Assembly: GCA_013178295.1 (NCBI GenBank)
Contig: JABLWW010000002.1
Location: forward strand, 327,788-391,787
Length of the DNA stretch: 64,000 bases
DNA from: Anaerolineae bacterium
Lineage (GTDB): Bacteria > Chloroflexota > Anaerolineae > Anaerolineales > Anaerolineaceae
Direction: 5' to 3'
Each line of letters begins with the position of its first letter. The stretch's first letter is position 1. Shown one piece after another: positions 17,015-24,888 of the stretch. The notes under the pieces were generated by a model that was given only the letters and a program-made list of their open reading frames with translations, was not told where the DNA came from and ran no database searches. Position numbers and translations under genes: made by a program.

Positions 17015-17908
17015 CTAAGCGTTCGCGTCCCGACGACGTTCCTCAGCAGCTAATTCTGTGATTTCGCGTATATCGGAAAAAGAGTGTGTGCTTGGAGTAA
17101 CTACCCCGATTGACATGGTCATTAATGCCGTCTTTTGCAATTGACCGTTTTGATCGGGCGCCATGATATACCCCTGTTCGCGATCGGTGAAGGTGTAATG
17201 TGCCAGCACACTTTCAGCAAAGCGCTCTTGCAGTTTTTGCTTCAACGCTGGCGCAATATCCTCGCTGCTGATGATAACGAAGTTGTTTCCTCCTGCATGG
17301 CCTATGAAGCTATCTGCCTGCCCAAAGCTGTCTGCCACTTCTCCCAACAATTGGGCAGTCGTTCGCAGCATGTCATTTGCTGCAATAAACCCATACACAT
17401 TCTTAAAAGCATCAAATTGGTTTAGCTGAATGTCCATGAATGCCCAGCCTTTTTGTCGGATGATGCGCCGTAATTGATCTTCAATCAAGCGCCCGGCGGG
17501 CAACCCGGATTGAGGGTCGGTTAGACTTTCACGCTCGGAGCGCGAAATGGCATTTTGAACGCGCAGTCGAAGTTCGTCAATATCGAAAGGTTTGGTGATG
17601 TAGTCATCTGCCCCTAGCTCTAGCCCTTGCAACTTATCGCTGCGTTCGTCTTTTTGGGTTAGAAAGATTACAGGGATGTGGCTGGTACGCAGGTTGGTGC
17701 GTAATTGGCGGCAGACCTCATAGCCGTCAATATCGGGCAGCATGATATCCAGAATAATGAGGTGTGGCATTACCTGGCGCGTTTTTTCCAGGGCATCATT
17801 TCCGCGGGTAGCTATATCTACGTTGTAGCCAAGATTCTTGAAGAAAAGCTGCAACATATTTGAAATATCAGCATCATCTTCTACGACGAGCAGGCGAGCA
17901 TTATTCAT
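17015..17908 (-). CDS. Response regulator with receiver and degenerate GGDEF domain
   Basis: A 297-residue protein. Residues 1-125 are a receiver with VVEDDAD, phospho-acceptor in LIILDIMLPDIDG, and YITKPFDIDEL. Residues about 130-295 have the fold of a diguanylate cyclase (SLTDPQSGLPAGRLIEDQL, FKNVYGFIAANDMLR), but the signature loop reads GHAGGNNFVII, so GG(D/E)EF has become GGNNF. Both acidic metal- and catalysis-linked positions are lost; cyclic-di-GMP synthesis is unlikely. It could still bind GTP or a nucleotide second messenger. A strong AGGAGG ribosome site fixes the start. It is followed 20 bases later by the giant kinase gene. Confidence 0.92.
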   Translation of the reverse strand: MNNARLLVVEDDADISNMLQLFFKNLGYNVDIATRGNDALEKTRQVMPHLIILDIMLPDIDGYEVCRQLRTNLRTSHIPVIFLTQKDERSDKLQGLELGADDYITKPFDIDELRLRVQNAISRSERESLTDPQSGLPAGRLIEDQLRRIIRQKGWAFMDIQLNQFDAFKNVYGFIAANDMLRTTAQLLGEVADSFGQADSFIGHAGGNNFVIISSEDIAPALKQKLQERFAESVLAHYTFTDREQGYIMAPDQNGQLQKTALMTMSIGVVTPSTHSFSDIREITELAAEERRRDANA

Positions 17909-18022
17909 TGTTGCCTCCTGAAAGGCTTGTTTGGCAATTTATCAAAAAACCTTTTTGGATATGAGTATTTAAAAAAGACGCTAATTAATGATACGCGAAA
18001 GTCAGTTTTGTGTAAACAGTTT

Positions 18023-19309
18023 TTACCAGGTGGCTTCGTTAGCTTCGCCGGGGCGCGGGTATAGGCGTTTGTGTAAGGTGGCGTTTGGCAATTTGTGGTG
18101 ATCGCTGTCTTCATAACGGATATCACAGTCTATCACTCGCCGTTCGTGGCTGGCAATCAAGACGACGTCCGATTCTATCATCCTTGCAGGGTAAACGATC
18201 ATCCCGGCTCCCAGGCGGCAGTTGTGCCCAACACAGCCGCCCAGCACGTGGCGATTTGACTCCTGCAAATTGCCGTGAACATCTCGCGCTTTAATCGGGG
18301 CAGAAAGAAGATTAAAATCGGTGAACGTTGACCCAGCGCCGATGAAGGCGTTGCGTCCCACAACACACATTTGGAGGCATGTATTTTGGGCTACCATGCT
18401 GTTGTCCATCATGGTTGTCATAAACAGAGAAGCACGAAAGGGCAAAAAACAACTGTCACCAACCACTGACAGCATTAGTTGGCAGCCTTGCGAGATGTTT
18501 ACATTATCCCCTATGATACAGTTTTCGATGACAACGCCAGCCCCGATGGTAACATTATCTCCGATAGTTGTTGGACCATGAATGACAGCGGTAGGGTCAA
18601 TTGTACAATTGCGACCTATCCTGACAACACGTGAGCATTCCAGCACTTGTTTGCCTTCGTACAGGGCACTGCCAAGCACTTTAAGCATAAACCACGGGTC
18701 ATGTTTTGATCGTTCCTCAAAACGTGCTCCACGCCCAAACAAACCAAAGACAATATCGGCAATGAAGATATGGACCCACGTGTCAATCGCTATTAGACTG
18801 CGTAGCGGCACCTGGTAAATTAGCTCCCCAGAGATTCCTGCCATGTACGTCGGGATATGATAGTAGCCGAGTTCTCTGGCTTGCAGGTCAATAACCAATG
18901 GCAACGCTTCAGTTTGTCCTTCAGTTCCCTGTGGATAGTACCAGAGATTTGCCAGGTATAGCCCGTCGTCTGTTTTTGTGTAGGAGGCTGATAAGGGCAG
19001 GCAGTGTTCTCGAAACGCCGCATCTTTGATGGAAAAGGCTGCCTGGCTGGCAGTTTTTCTTTTTTGAGCTTCCTGAATGAAGGCGTTTATGTAGTTTTCG
19101 TCAAAGAAAAGGTTATCCTGATACACCAGGCAAGGTTCGTGAGTTGGGGGCAAAGGGGCTGTAGCAGGCAGTTCGATTTCGCGGGTTGTGTATCGAGAAA
19201 GCACGTCGCGTTGAGCAAGCCAGAGAGGCTTGTTTTGCAGACGCAGATCGCGTGCCCTTTCGTTGAATGGCTCCAGGTAATGAGGATGCTGAAGGATGAT
19301 CTTATCCAT
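18023..19309 (-). CDS. Left-handed beta-helix (hexapeptide-repeat) protein, GlmU-like
   Basis: A 428-residue protein whose C-terminal half is a left-handed beta-helix. Repeats of the [IVL]-G-x-x type run from about 225 (VVRIGRNCTIDPTAVIHGP, TTIGDNVTIGAGVVIENC, IIGDNVNISQGCQ) through about 330 (VVGRNAFIGAGSTF) to 365 (CVGHNCRLGAGMIVYP). Such domains occur in acyltransferases and sugar nucleotidyltransferases. The N-terminal half (1-220) shows no clear G-x-G-T-R-x nucleotidyltransferase signature, so the activity is open. It sits between the V4R-like gene (20 bases) and the receiver-GGDEF gene (114 bases) in the signalling run. Confident for the fold, low for function. Confidence 0.75.
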   Translation of the reverse strand: MDKIILQHPHYLEPFNERARDLRLQNKPLWLAQRDVLSRYTTREIELPATAPLPPTHEPCLVYQDNLFFDENYINAFIQEAQKRKTASQAAFSIKDAAFREHCLPLSASYTKTDDGLYLANLWYYPQGTEGQTEALPLVIDLQARELGYYHIPTYMAGISGELIYQVPLRSLIAIDTWVHIFIADIVFGLFGRGARFEERSKHDPWFMLKVLGSALYEGKQVLECSRVVRIGRNCTIDPTAVIHGPTTIGDNVTIGAGVVIENCIIGDNVNISQGCQLMLSVVGDSCFLPFRASLFMTTMMDNSMVAQNTCLQMCVVGRNAFIGAGSTFTDFNLLSAPIKARDVHGNLQESNRHVLGGCVGHNCRLGAGMIVYPARMIESDVVLIASHERRVIDCDIRYEDSDHHKLPNATLHKRLYPRPGEANEATW

Positions 19310-19329
19310 AGCGCATTTCTCTACCCTAA

Positions 19330-19896
19330 CTATGGTTTCATTACCTCAATTTTGCATGAAAGACTAGTGTTCATGATCGTGGTGCTATTTGTAATGATGT
19401 GGGTTTTCTCGCCTGTTGCCCAGCTAATATAGGCTTTGATTAAGCCTGCGAGGAAAAAGCAGGGAGGATAGAATTGCGTTCGTGAGGTGTCATCGCGGGG
19501 TAAAAGAGTGTGCCAGTACCATCCCTCTTCGTTTTTGCTTGTCTCGATGTCTATACTAAGCAAGTTACCGATGTTATTTGCCAGTATTAGCAAACCATTG
19601 TAAATGCGCTGACTGGTTGGCAGCGTACGATATTCTAAGCGCAGCAATCCCATTTGCTTTCCTTTTTTGCGGATCAAATCTTCGAAGAAGATTTTGCCAG
19701 CCCTGAACGCAATCCCTGCTACAACTTGTTCGGAGTAAAGTTTTTCTAGCGGAAGGAAAAGTTCATTTAGGCACAGCGAGGAAGGTTTTTGTGGGTATAT
19801 ATCGCCCATATCTTGTTTTCCAAGAATATCCTGGATAGCCAGAAATAATATTCTGGTGACTTTCTTGGTAGGGAGGCTACGCGTATTTGTTAACAT
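19330..19896 (-). CDS. V4R-like (4-vinyl-reductase domain) protein, tentative
   Basis: A 188-residue soluble protein. The last third has the shape of the V4R domain, a small-molecule-binding relative of heme-NO-binding folds: a helix PPCFFLAGLIKAYISWATG, a strand with HIITNSTTIM and an ending strand with Cys (LSCKIEV), where V4R proteins have E-x-x-C-x-x-x-G-x-x-x-C-x-F. The first conserved Cys is missing, so the match is partial. The middle (GKIFFEDLIRKKGKQMGLLRL) also fits the V4R N-terminal helix. It is three bases after the intact hydrolase gene. V4R proteins often sit beside GTPase and DUF4388 genes, which are here too. Confidence 0.45.
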   Translation of the reverse strand: MLTNTRSLPTKKVTRILFLAIQDILGKQDMGDIYPQKPSSLCLNELFLPLEKLYSEQVVAGIAFRAGKIFFEDLIRKKGKQMGLLRLEYRTLPTSQRIYNGLLILANNIGNLLSIDIETSKNEEGWYWHTLLPRDDTSRTQFYPPCFFLAGLIKAYISWATGEKTHIITNSTTIMNTSLSCKIEVMKP

Positions 19897-19899
19897 TCT

Positions 19900-20688
19900 T
19901 TAATTGGATGTGTCAAGGAAATCTTTAAGGGTTGCAAGGAAGCGCTGATGTTCATCAAGCATGACAAAGTGGGCAGACTTTTCGAAAAGCTCAATGCGTG
20001 AAGAGGGTAGTTCCTTTTGCAGGATGCGATATTGTTTTGGGTTGACAATGTTATCTTGCAGCCCGTATATCCCCATCACGGGTACGCGCACCTGATGAAG
20101 ATTGGGACGCAAGTCGGTTTTTCGCAGGGTTGCAATACTGATTAGGAAGGATTCAAGCGTAGTACTTGAAAGATCACGATCCATCATGGTTGGAAACCTT
20201 GGGTCGCGGCATATTGTGGGGGAGGCAATACGCATTGCGAGGCGGAAGAGACCCATCAAGTTGAATAACATGAATGCAATCGGGCGATAACCAGCCAGCT
20301 TGAGGGCGGGGGCTAGTGAAGAGCCCACGATAGGCGATCCAATAACAACAACTTTTTGCACGCGGTTGGGATAATGGATGGCCACGTTCAGGCTAACTGT
20401 TCCACCCATGCTGTGGCCAACCAGAGGGGCTTCGGCGATTCCAAGCCTGTCCATAAATTGGTCGACCAGGCTTGTAAAGTCCTGAACAGCGTAGGTGCTT
20501 CGCTTTTTGCCTGATTCACCAAAACCCCAGAAATCGAGGGCATACGTGCGGTAAGATTGCCCCAAGTGGGTCATGGTTTGTTGCCAGAGTGCCCAGGAGC
20601 CTAGCCAGCCATGCAAAAGAATAATGGGAAGCCCGCGCCCGTACACTTCATAGTGAACAATGCCTTGATCTGTAGCGATCGAGGACAT
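19900..20688 (-). CDS. Alpha/beta hydrolase with intact catalytic triad
   Basis: A 262-residue alpha/beta hydrolase. Oxyanion word LLHGWLGSW (24-32), nucleophile elbow VGHSMGG with S93, acid D212 in YGLQDNIVNP and H240 in KSAHFVMLDE. It belongs to the branch that includes meta-cleavage product hydrolases and esterases; the substrate cannot be told from sequence. It is closely paralogous to the Ser-less protein at 8928-9716: the openings SIATDQGIVHYEVYGRG and SIILIESRAVHYEVLGRG match, as do GSW and WGFG. It lies 35 bases after the small GTPase gene and three before the V4R-like gene, in the ten-gene signalling run. Confidence 0.92.
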   Translation of the reverse strand: MSSIATDQGIVHYEVYGRGLPIILLHGWLGSWALWQQTMTHLGQSYRTYALDFWGFGESGKKRSTYAVQDFTSLVDQFMDRLGIAEAPLVGHSMGGTVSLNVAIHYPNRVQKVVVIGSPIVGSSLAPALKLAGYRPIAFMLFNLMGLFRLAMRIASPTICRDPRFPTMMDRDLSSTTLESFLISIATLRKTDLRPNLHQVRVPVMGIYGLQDNIVNPKQYRILQKELPSSRIELFEKSAHFVMLDEHQRFLATLKDFLDTSN

Positions 20689-20723
20689 GATAATGTTAAC
20701 TAGCTCGGCTTAAGCGACAACGG

Positions 20724-21266
20724 CTATTCCGAGCTTTTCTCCATTTCACCCAGGATTTCGTATAGCAATTCAAGTAAAACATTTTTTACCGATTCTTTGT
20801 TTGTGGCAACACATGGCAACAGTTTTATTTTGGGGTCGAGGCGTAATGCCAGACGTATGTCCTCCACACTCCAGGCATCTTCGCAATCTTGTTTATTGGC
20901 TGCCAGAACATAGGGTGTTGGTGCGTAAATTTTGAAGGTTTGCAATATTCCACGTGCTTCTCGGTATGTTTCTGGACGTGTGCTGTCAATCAAGACAATG
21001 AACCCCAGCATACCTTCGGAAAGTATTTCCCACATAAAGTCAAATCGCTTTTGTCCTGGGGTCCCAAAGAGGTATAGAACCAGGTCGTCATCCACAGAGA
21101 TGCGTCCAAAGTCCATTGCTACAGTGGTTGTTTCTTTTAATCGCATTTCCTCCCCAGTTGAGATTTTCCGCTCGGTTGAAACAACTTCTATTTCACTGAT
21201 AGATCGAATGAACTCGGTCTTGCCGGCGTTGAAAGGGCCTGTGACCACAATTTTTACATTTTGCAT
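20724..21266 (-). CDS. Small GTPase of the MglA/Arf-like bacterial group
   Basis: A 180-residue Ras-like GTPase. G1 is TGPFNAGKTEF, G3 is FGTPGQKRFD (Gly-Thr-Pro in place of Asp-Thr-Ala), and G4 is AANKQD. A conserved Thr-rich segment (KETTTVAMDFG) is the likely switch I. No lipid or membrane motif is seen. Bacterial GTPases of this group act as molecular switches with a separate activating protein, often of the roadblock type, but no roadblock gene is visible nearby. It is the second gene of the run, 15 bases after the DUF4388 gene, which suggests a joint role. Confidence 0.92.
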   Translation of the reverse strand: MQNVKIVVTGPFNAGKTEFIRSISEIEVVSTERKISTGEEMRLKETTTVAMDFGRISVDDDLVLYLFGTPGQKRFDFMWEILSEGMLGFIVLIDSTRPETYREARGILQTFKIYAPTPYVLAANKQDCEDAWSVEDIRLALRLDPKIKLLPCVATNKESVKNVLLELLYEILGEMEKSSE

Positions 21267-21281
21267 TGTCTATTCCTTTCC

Positions 21282-22100
21282 CTAAGCAACCCGGATGCGA
21301 TTGATCAATCGGTTGACCAAGGAAACCTGGGCTTCTCTTTCCTGTGGAGTAGTTATCCGATTAATGATACCAACAACAGGCATGTCGGTGGGGCGCGTCA
21401 ATTCGACCACTCCCGCTTGTAACAATGAGAATACAACGCGGCGTATTTCGAGGTCGTTCATTTTCGTGGCTTCGGCAATCTGCTTGATGGTGTTTTTGGG
21501 GTTGATGAATTTTACAACACGCCATTCCTCTACACTGAGATTTAGTTTGCGCATGTTGGCGTCTGGGCGGTCTGCAAACTTTAGAGACATTTCCAGGCTG
21601 GGGATTTCTTCTTGCAGTTGTTCCCATTCGCGAATCTGCCTGGAGCCTTCGATGATGAGGTTTTCAAGGTCTATACGGATAGGAATGCGATCGTCAGGCG
21701 GCGGAAGGCTGGCGTCAAAGTGGAAGAAGCCATCCACCCATGTAAAGAGTCTTCTTACAACAGAGATTAGATATTGTTGCAAGCTGTTGAGGATGTCCGC
21801 CTGTGTTATGTATCCGGCGTTGATCAACAGCAGCCCCAGTTCTTTATCTGTCATATTTGCTGCACGCGATTGGATCACTTGATATTGATTGTGAGAGATC
21901 TTTTTGCTGCGCTGTAATATTGCGGGAAGGCTGTTATCCTCGCTGGATAACTGGGCATAGGCAAGCTTGCCTTCACGGAAGTTGACACGAGCGACTTCGG
22001 ATGACCGTTCGATGGTTAGTGTGCCCGTTTTTTTGGCAAGATTGATTAGATTAAAGAGCTGGGTAACTGAAAAGTCGCGTAGATTGCCCTTAAGTGCCAT
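21282..22100 (-). CDS. DUF4388 (PATAN-type) protein with winged-helix C-terminus
   Basis: A 272-residue protein and the first gene of the ten-gene run. Residues 1-115 fit the DUF4388/PATAN domain: ALKGNLRDFSVTQLFNLINL, KKTGTLTIERSSEVARVNF, REGKLAYAQL, and a helical part LGLLLINAGYITQADILNSL. Such domains are common in cyanobacterial and Chloroflexota signalling proteins next to GTPases and receivers. Residues about 190-250 (LSVEEWRVVKFINPKNTIKQ then ATKMNDLEIRRVVFSLLQAG) form a winged helix-turn-helix-like segment. The ATG at 22100 lies about 33 bases from the predicted transcription start, with GAGG upstream. Confidence 0.88.
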   Translation of the reverse strand: MALKGNLRDFSVTQLFNLINLAKKTGTLTIERSSEVARVNFREGKLAYAQLSSEDNSLPAILQRSKKISHNQYQVIQSRAANMTDKELGLLLINAGYITQADILNSLQQYLISVVRRLFTWVDGFFHFDASLPPPDDRIPIRIDLENLIIEGSRQIREWEQLQEEIPSLEMSLKFADRPDANMRKLNLSVEEWRVVKFINPKNTIKQIAEATKMNDLEIRRVVFSLLQAGVVELTRPTDMPVVGIINRITTPQEREAQVSLVNRLINRIRVA

Positions 22101-22139
22101 CCGTTTACCTCGCTAGCTTTTACCAGGGAACACAAAAAG

Positions 22140-22168
22140 ATTATACATGTAAGCATATTATGCGTCAA
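22140..22168 (-). promoter_or_regulatory. Predicted promoter of the ten-gene signalling operon
   Basis: Read on the minus strand, TTGACG (22168-22163) and a perfect TATAAT (22145-22140) are 17 bases apart, 40 bases before the ATG of the DUF4388 gene. No other strong promoter was noticed within the run down to 7503, and most gene gaps are under 40 bases. Confidence 0.7.
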
Positions 22169-22278
22169 CAAAATGTGGAAGAAAAGACACACGATTTTCA
22201 CAAAGTCAAATCGTTAATTGCGAGACGCAATGACCGGTTCTTTGAGTGACAATTCTTTAATAAGTTGCTGGCTTTGAA

Positions 22279-22307
22279 TTGGCGATTTCTTAAATCTGGT
22301 ATATAAT
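22279..22307 (+). promoter_or_regulatory. Predicted promoter of the methyltransferase-GH3 operon
   Basis: TTGGCG (22279-22284) and TATAAT (22302-22307) are 17 bases apart. It is divergent from the signalling-operon promoter; the two -35 boxes are about 110 bases apart, so both could answer to one regulator. Confidence 0.6.
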
Positions 22308-22560
22308 GCGGAGGGGCAACTGTATTCCGACTGAGGAGGTATTCGCAGTATTGCACATGCCTGGCTCAGGTTCTGTCTGATGTGAGCAGCTTGTGGTTTT
22401 CAGGGGAATTTCTTGTTATCAAACTAAGCGATTATAAAGATAAACAGCGGTTTTACAATCTTTTTATTCGCGATAGCTAAAGACACAGGACGAAACAAAG
22501 TTATTGTTCTGTGTTTACATTAACGAAGTGTTGCTTTTGGCAGATGGGCAAAAGATTGAT
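22308..22560 (+). other. Long leader before the methyltransferase gene
   Basis: About 250 bases lie between the predicted promoter and the likely ATG. A short inverted pair GCTCA...TGAGC (near 22354-22376) could form a hairpin. An upstream in-frame TTG at 22504 would lengthen the protein by 19 residues. I see no known riboswitch consensus and no convincing small gene. Confidence 0.35.
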
Positions 22561-23274
22561 ATGATGGATGATAAGACGATCCTGCAGGAAGCATTTACTG
22601 AGATGGCGCCGCGTTATGAAACGCTGGTTGACGGTGAGTTGAATCGATTCTGGGGGTGGCGTTATGATCAATTTATCAATCGTTTGCTTGAGGAAGTCGA
22701 TATTGTTGATGGGCTAAGTGTTCTGGATGTAGCAACCGGTACTGCGATGATACCGAAGAAGCTTATTGGGCGTTATGGCGATTCGATACGCATTGTGGGG
22801 TTGGATATTACGCTGGCTATGTTACGGCGCGGTAAAAAGTTGTTAGACGACCCCAATGTGCGTCTGGTTTGTGGCTCAGCAATGACAATGCCATACGGAA
22901 CGTGTTCTTTTGATGTGGTTTTGTGTGGTCTTGCTACGCATCACATGGATATCCCTGTGTTGATTTCGGAGATAAGAAGGACGCTCAAACCAGGTGGAAA
23001 ACTTACCATAGCTGATGTTGGTGGAAGCGCGGTATGGCGTATGCCGATTGTGCGGTTTTTTCTGAAGGTGATGGCTTTTATCTATTTTCTCACTGTTGAA
23101 AATGCCGCCAGAGCGTGGGCAGAAGCGGATGGCGTTTCTAATGTCCTGTGTGCCGAAGATTGGGCGAATTTACTTTCTCAAATGGGGTTTAAGGGGGTGA
23201 CGGTTGTTGAACTCCCTTCTAAGTTCAAATGGATACCAAGTCCGTTATTAATAAAAGCAACCAGAGGAGGATAA
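22561..23274 (+). CDS. Class I SAM-dependent methyltransferase (UbiE-like)
   Basis: A methyltransferase of 237 residues from the ATG at 22561 (256 if the TTG at 22504 is used). It has motif I in VLDVATGTAMIPKKL, an acidic end to strand 2 in RIVGLDITLAML, motif II-like CSFDVVLCGLATHH, and LKPGGKLTIADVGG (post-motif). This matches the Methyltransf_11/UbiE group, which methylates quinones and many small molecules. The C-terminal part has one hydrophobic helix (FFLKVMAFIYFLTVEN). It ends two bases before the GH3-family gene, so the two are co-translated and may act in one pathway. Confidence 0.9.
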   Translation: MMDDKTILQEAFTEMAPRYETLVDGELNRFWGWRYDQFINRLLEEVDIVDGLSVLDVATGTAMIPKKLIGRYGDSIRIVGLDITLAMLRRGKKLLDDPNVRLVCGSAMTMPYGTCSFDVVLCGLATHHMDIPVLISEIRRTLKPGGKLTIADVGGSAVWRMPIVRFFLKVMAFIYFLTVENAARAWAEADGVSNVLCAEDWANLLSQMGFKGVTVVELPSKFKWIPSPLLIKATRGG

Positions 23275-23276
23275 GA

Positions 23277-24872
23277 ATGACTTCAACAACACAAATGCTT
23301 GAGCAGGGGAGGAAAGCAGAAATATGGACAAAGTATTGTGGCTTTTTCGACCTCAGCGTTGATGATTTTATGGAGATTCAGAATCGTTTGTTGCTGGAGC
23401 AGCTGTACATATTGCATGGCAGCCAGATAGGAAAGAAATTGCTTGGCGAAAAGACGCCAAAAAGCATTGAGGAATTCAGATGTAATGTGCCATTGACCAA
23501 GTATGGAGATTATGCGGATTTCCTGTTGGAAAGAAGGGAAGATGGCTTGCCTGTTAAACCATTTATGTGGTCGCGCACGTCTGGAAGATCAGGCGAATAT
23601 GAGTGTAAATGGGTGCCCTATACGCGGGAGATGTACGATCATCTTGGAGAAATTACGGTAGGGGCTATGATATTGGCTTCTTGTAAGTATAAGGGGGATG
23701 TATCCCTTGCTGTGAACGACAGGGTGCTTCTGGCGACGGCTCCGCCGCCGTATGTTTCTGGTTTGCTTAGTCGTTCAACGGAGGAGCAAATGGCGTTGAA
23801 GTTTCTGCCCCCCATTGCTGTTGGCGAAAAGATGGACTATGCCGAAAGGATAGCGCTTGGCTTTAAACTGGCGTTGCGCGAAGGGATGGATTATTTTTAT
23901 GGGATTGCCAGTGTACTTGTGCGCATGGGGCAGCAGTTTGAGCAAGGCTCGGGTAAGACTAAGTTTTCGCTAGATATGCTTCATCCCAGTGTCCTTAGCA
24001 GGGTTTTGCGTGGTGCAGCAATTGCCCGACTGAATAAACGCGCCATGCTCCCGCGTGATATTTGGAGCCTGAAAGGAATTATGACAGGGGGAACGGATAC
24101 GGTAGTCTATAAGGATAAGATAGAATACTATTGGGGAAGGAAACCGTTGGAAGGGTATGCCTGTACGGAAGGGGGTACCATGGCGATGCAGGCATGGAAT
24201 TGTAAAGGGATGACGTTTGTTCCCGATGCAGTTTTTTTGGAGTTTATTCCCTACTCAGAATATCAAAAGAATAAGCTTGACCCTTCTTATCAGCCCTCTA
24301 CACGTCTGATGAGCGAGCTTGAACCGGGAATCTACGAGCTGGTGTTTACGAATTTTTATGGTGGGGTTTTTACCCGCTACCGTGTAGGTGATCTGTTTGA
24401 AGTGATCGCTATGCGTGATGATGAGTTAGGGGTTGCGTTGCCGCAGTTTCGATTTTACTCGCGCGCAGACGATATTATTGATCTGAGCGGTTTTGCGAGA
24501 TTGACCGAGAAGGCAATCTGGCAATCCATTCAAATGACAGGGCTCAGTTATCAGGACTGGGTGGCGCGCAAAGAGGTGGTAAATGGCAAGTCAGTTCTGC
24601 ATTTGTATATCGAATTAAAGGCGCAACAAGATGTTGTGGAAAAGGATGAAGTAATCGAAGGTATTAAGCAAGGACTTCGCAATATTATTCCAGAGGTAAA
24701 TGATCTTGAAAATATTTTAGGAAACAATTATTTGCTGATTACCTGGCTGCCGCCTGATAGTTTTGCAAACTATATGAAAGCGCAACAGCTTGCTGGTGCT
24801 GACTTGGCACATATAAAACCCCCTCATATGCAGCCTTCGGATAAAATTATGCAGAGGCTTCTTCCTGTGTAG
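23277..24872 (+). CDS. GH3-family acyl-adenylating enzyme
   Basis: A 531-residue protein of the GH3 family, whose plant members adenylate auxin or jasmonate and join it to amino acids. Marks are the ATP loop MWSRTSGRSGEYECKWVPYT (about 102-121), YACTEGGTMAMQA, FTNFYGGVFTRYRVGDL and the DIIDLSGFARLTEK hinge. Bacterial homologues have few known substrates. The ATG at 23277 follows an AGAGGAGG site two bases after the methyltransferase stop. The neighbour suggests adenylation or conjugation of a methylated small acid, but this is inference. Confidence 0.9.
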   Translation: MTSTTQMLEQGRKAEIWTKYCGFFDLSVDDFMEIQNRLLLEQLYILHGSQIGKKLLGEKTPKSIEEFRCNVPLTKYGDYADFLLERREDGLPVKPFMWSRTSGRSGEYECKWVPYTREMYDHLGEITVGAMILASCKYKGDVSLAVNDRVLLATAPPPYVSGLLSRSTEEQMALKFLPPIAVGEKMDYAERIALGFKLALREGMDYFYGIASVLVRMGQQFEQGSGKTKFSLDMLHPSVLSRVLRGAAIARLNKRAMLPRDIWSLKGIMTGGTDTVVYKDKIEYYWGRKPLEGYACTEGGTMAMQAWNCKGMTFVPDAVFLEFIPYSEYQKNKLDPSYQPSTRLMSELEPGIYELVFTNFYGGVFTRYRVGDLFEVIAMRDDELGVALPQFRFYSRADDIIDLSGFARLTEKAIWQSIQMTGLSYQDWVARKEVVNGKSVLHLYIELKAQQDVVEKDEVIEGIKQGLRNIIPEVNDLENILGNNYLLITWLPPDSFANYMKAQQLAGADLAHIKPPHMQPSDKIMQRLLPV

Positions 24873-24888
24873 CCGCGCTTTGCTTTAA

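Noticed and set aside
22308..22560. A cyclic-di-GMP riboswitch in the leader
   Set aside because: The context with an HD-GYP gene suggested this, but the conserved GEMM words are not there.
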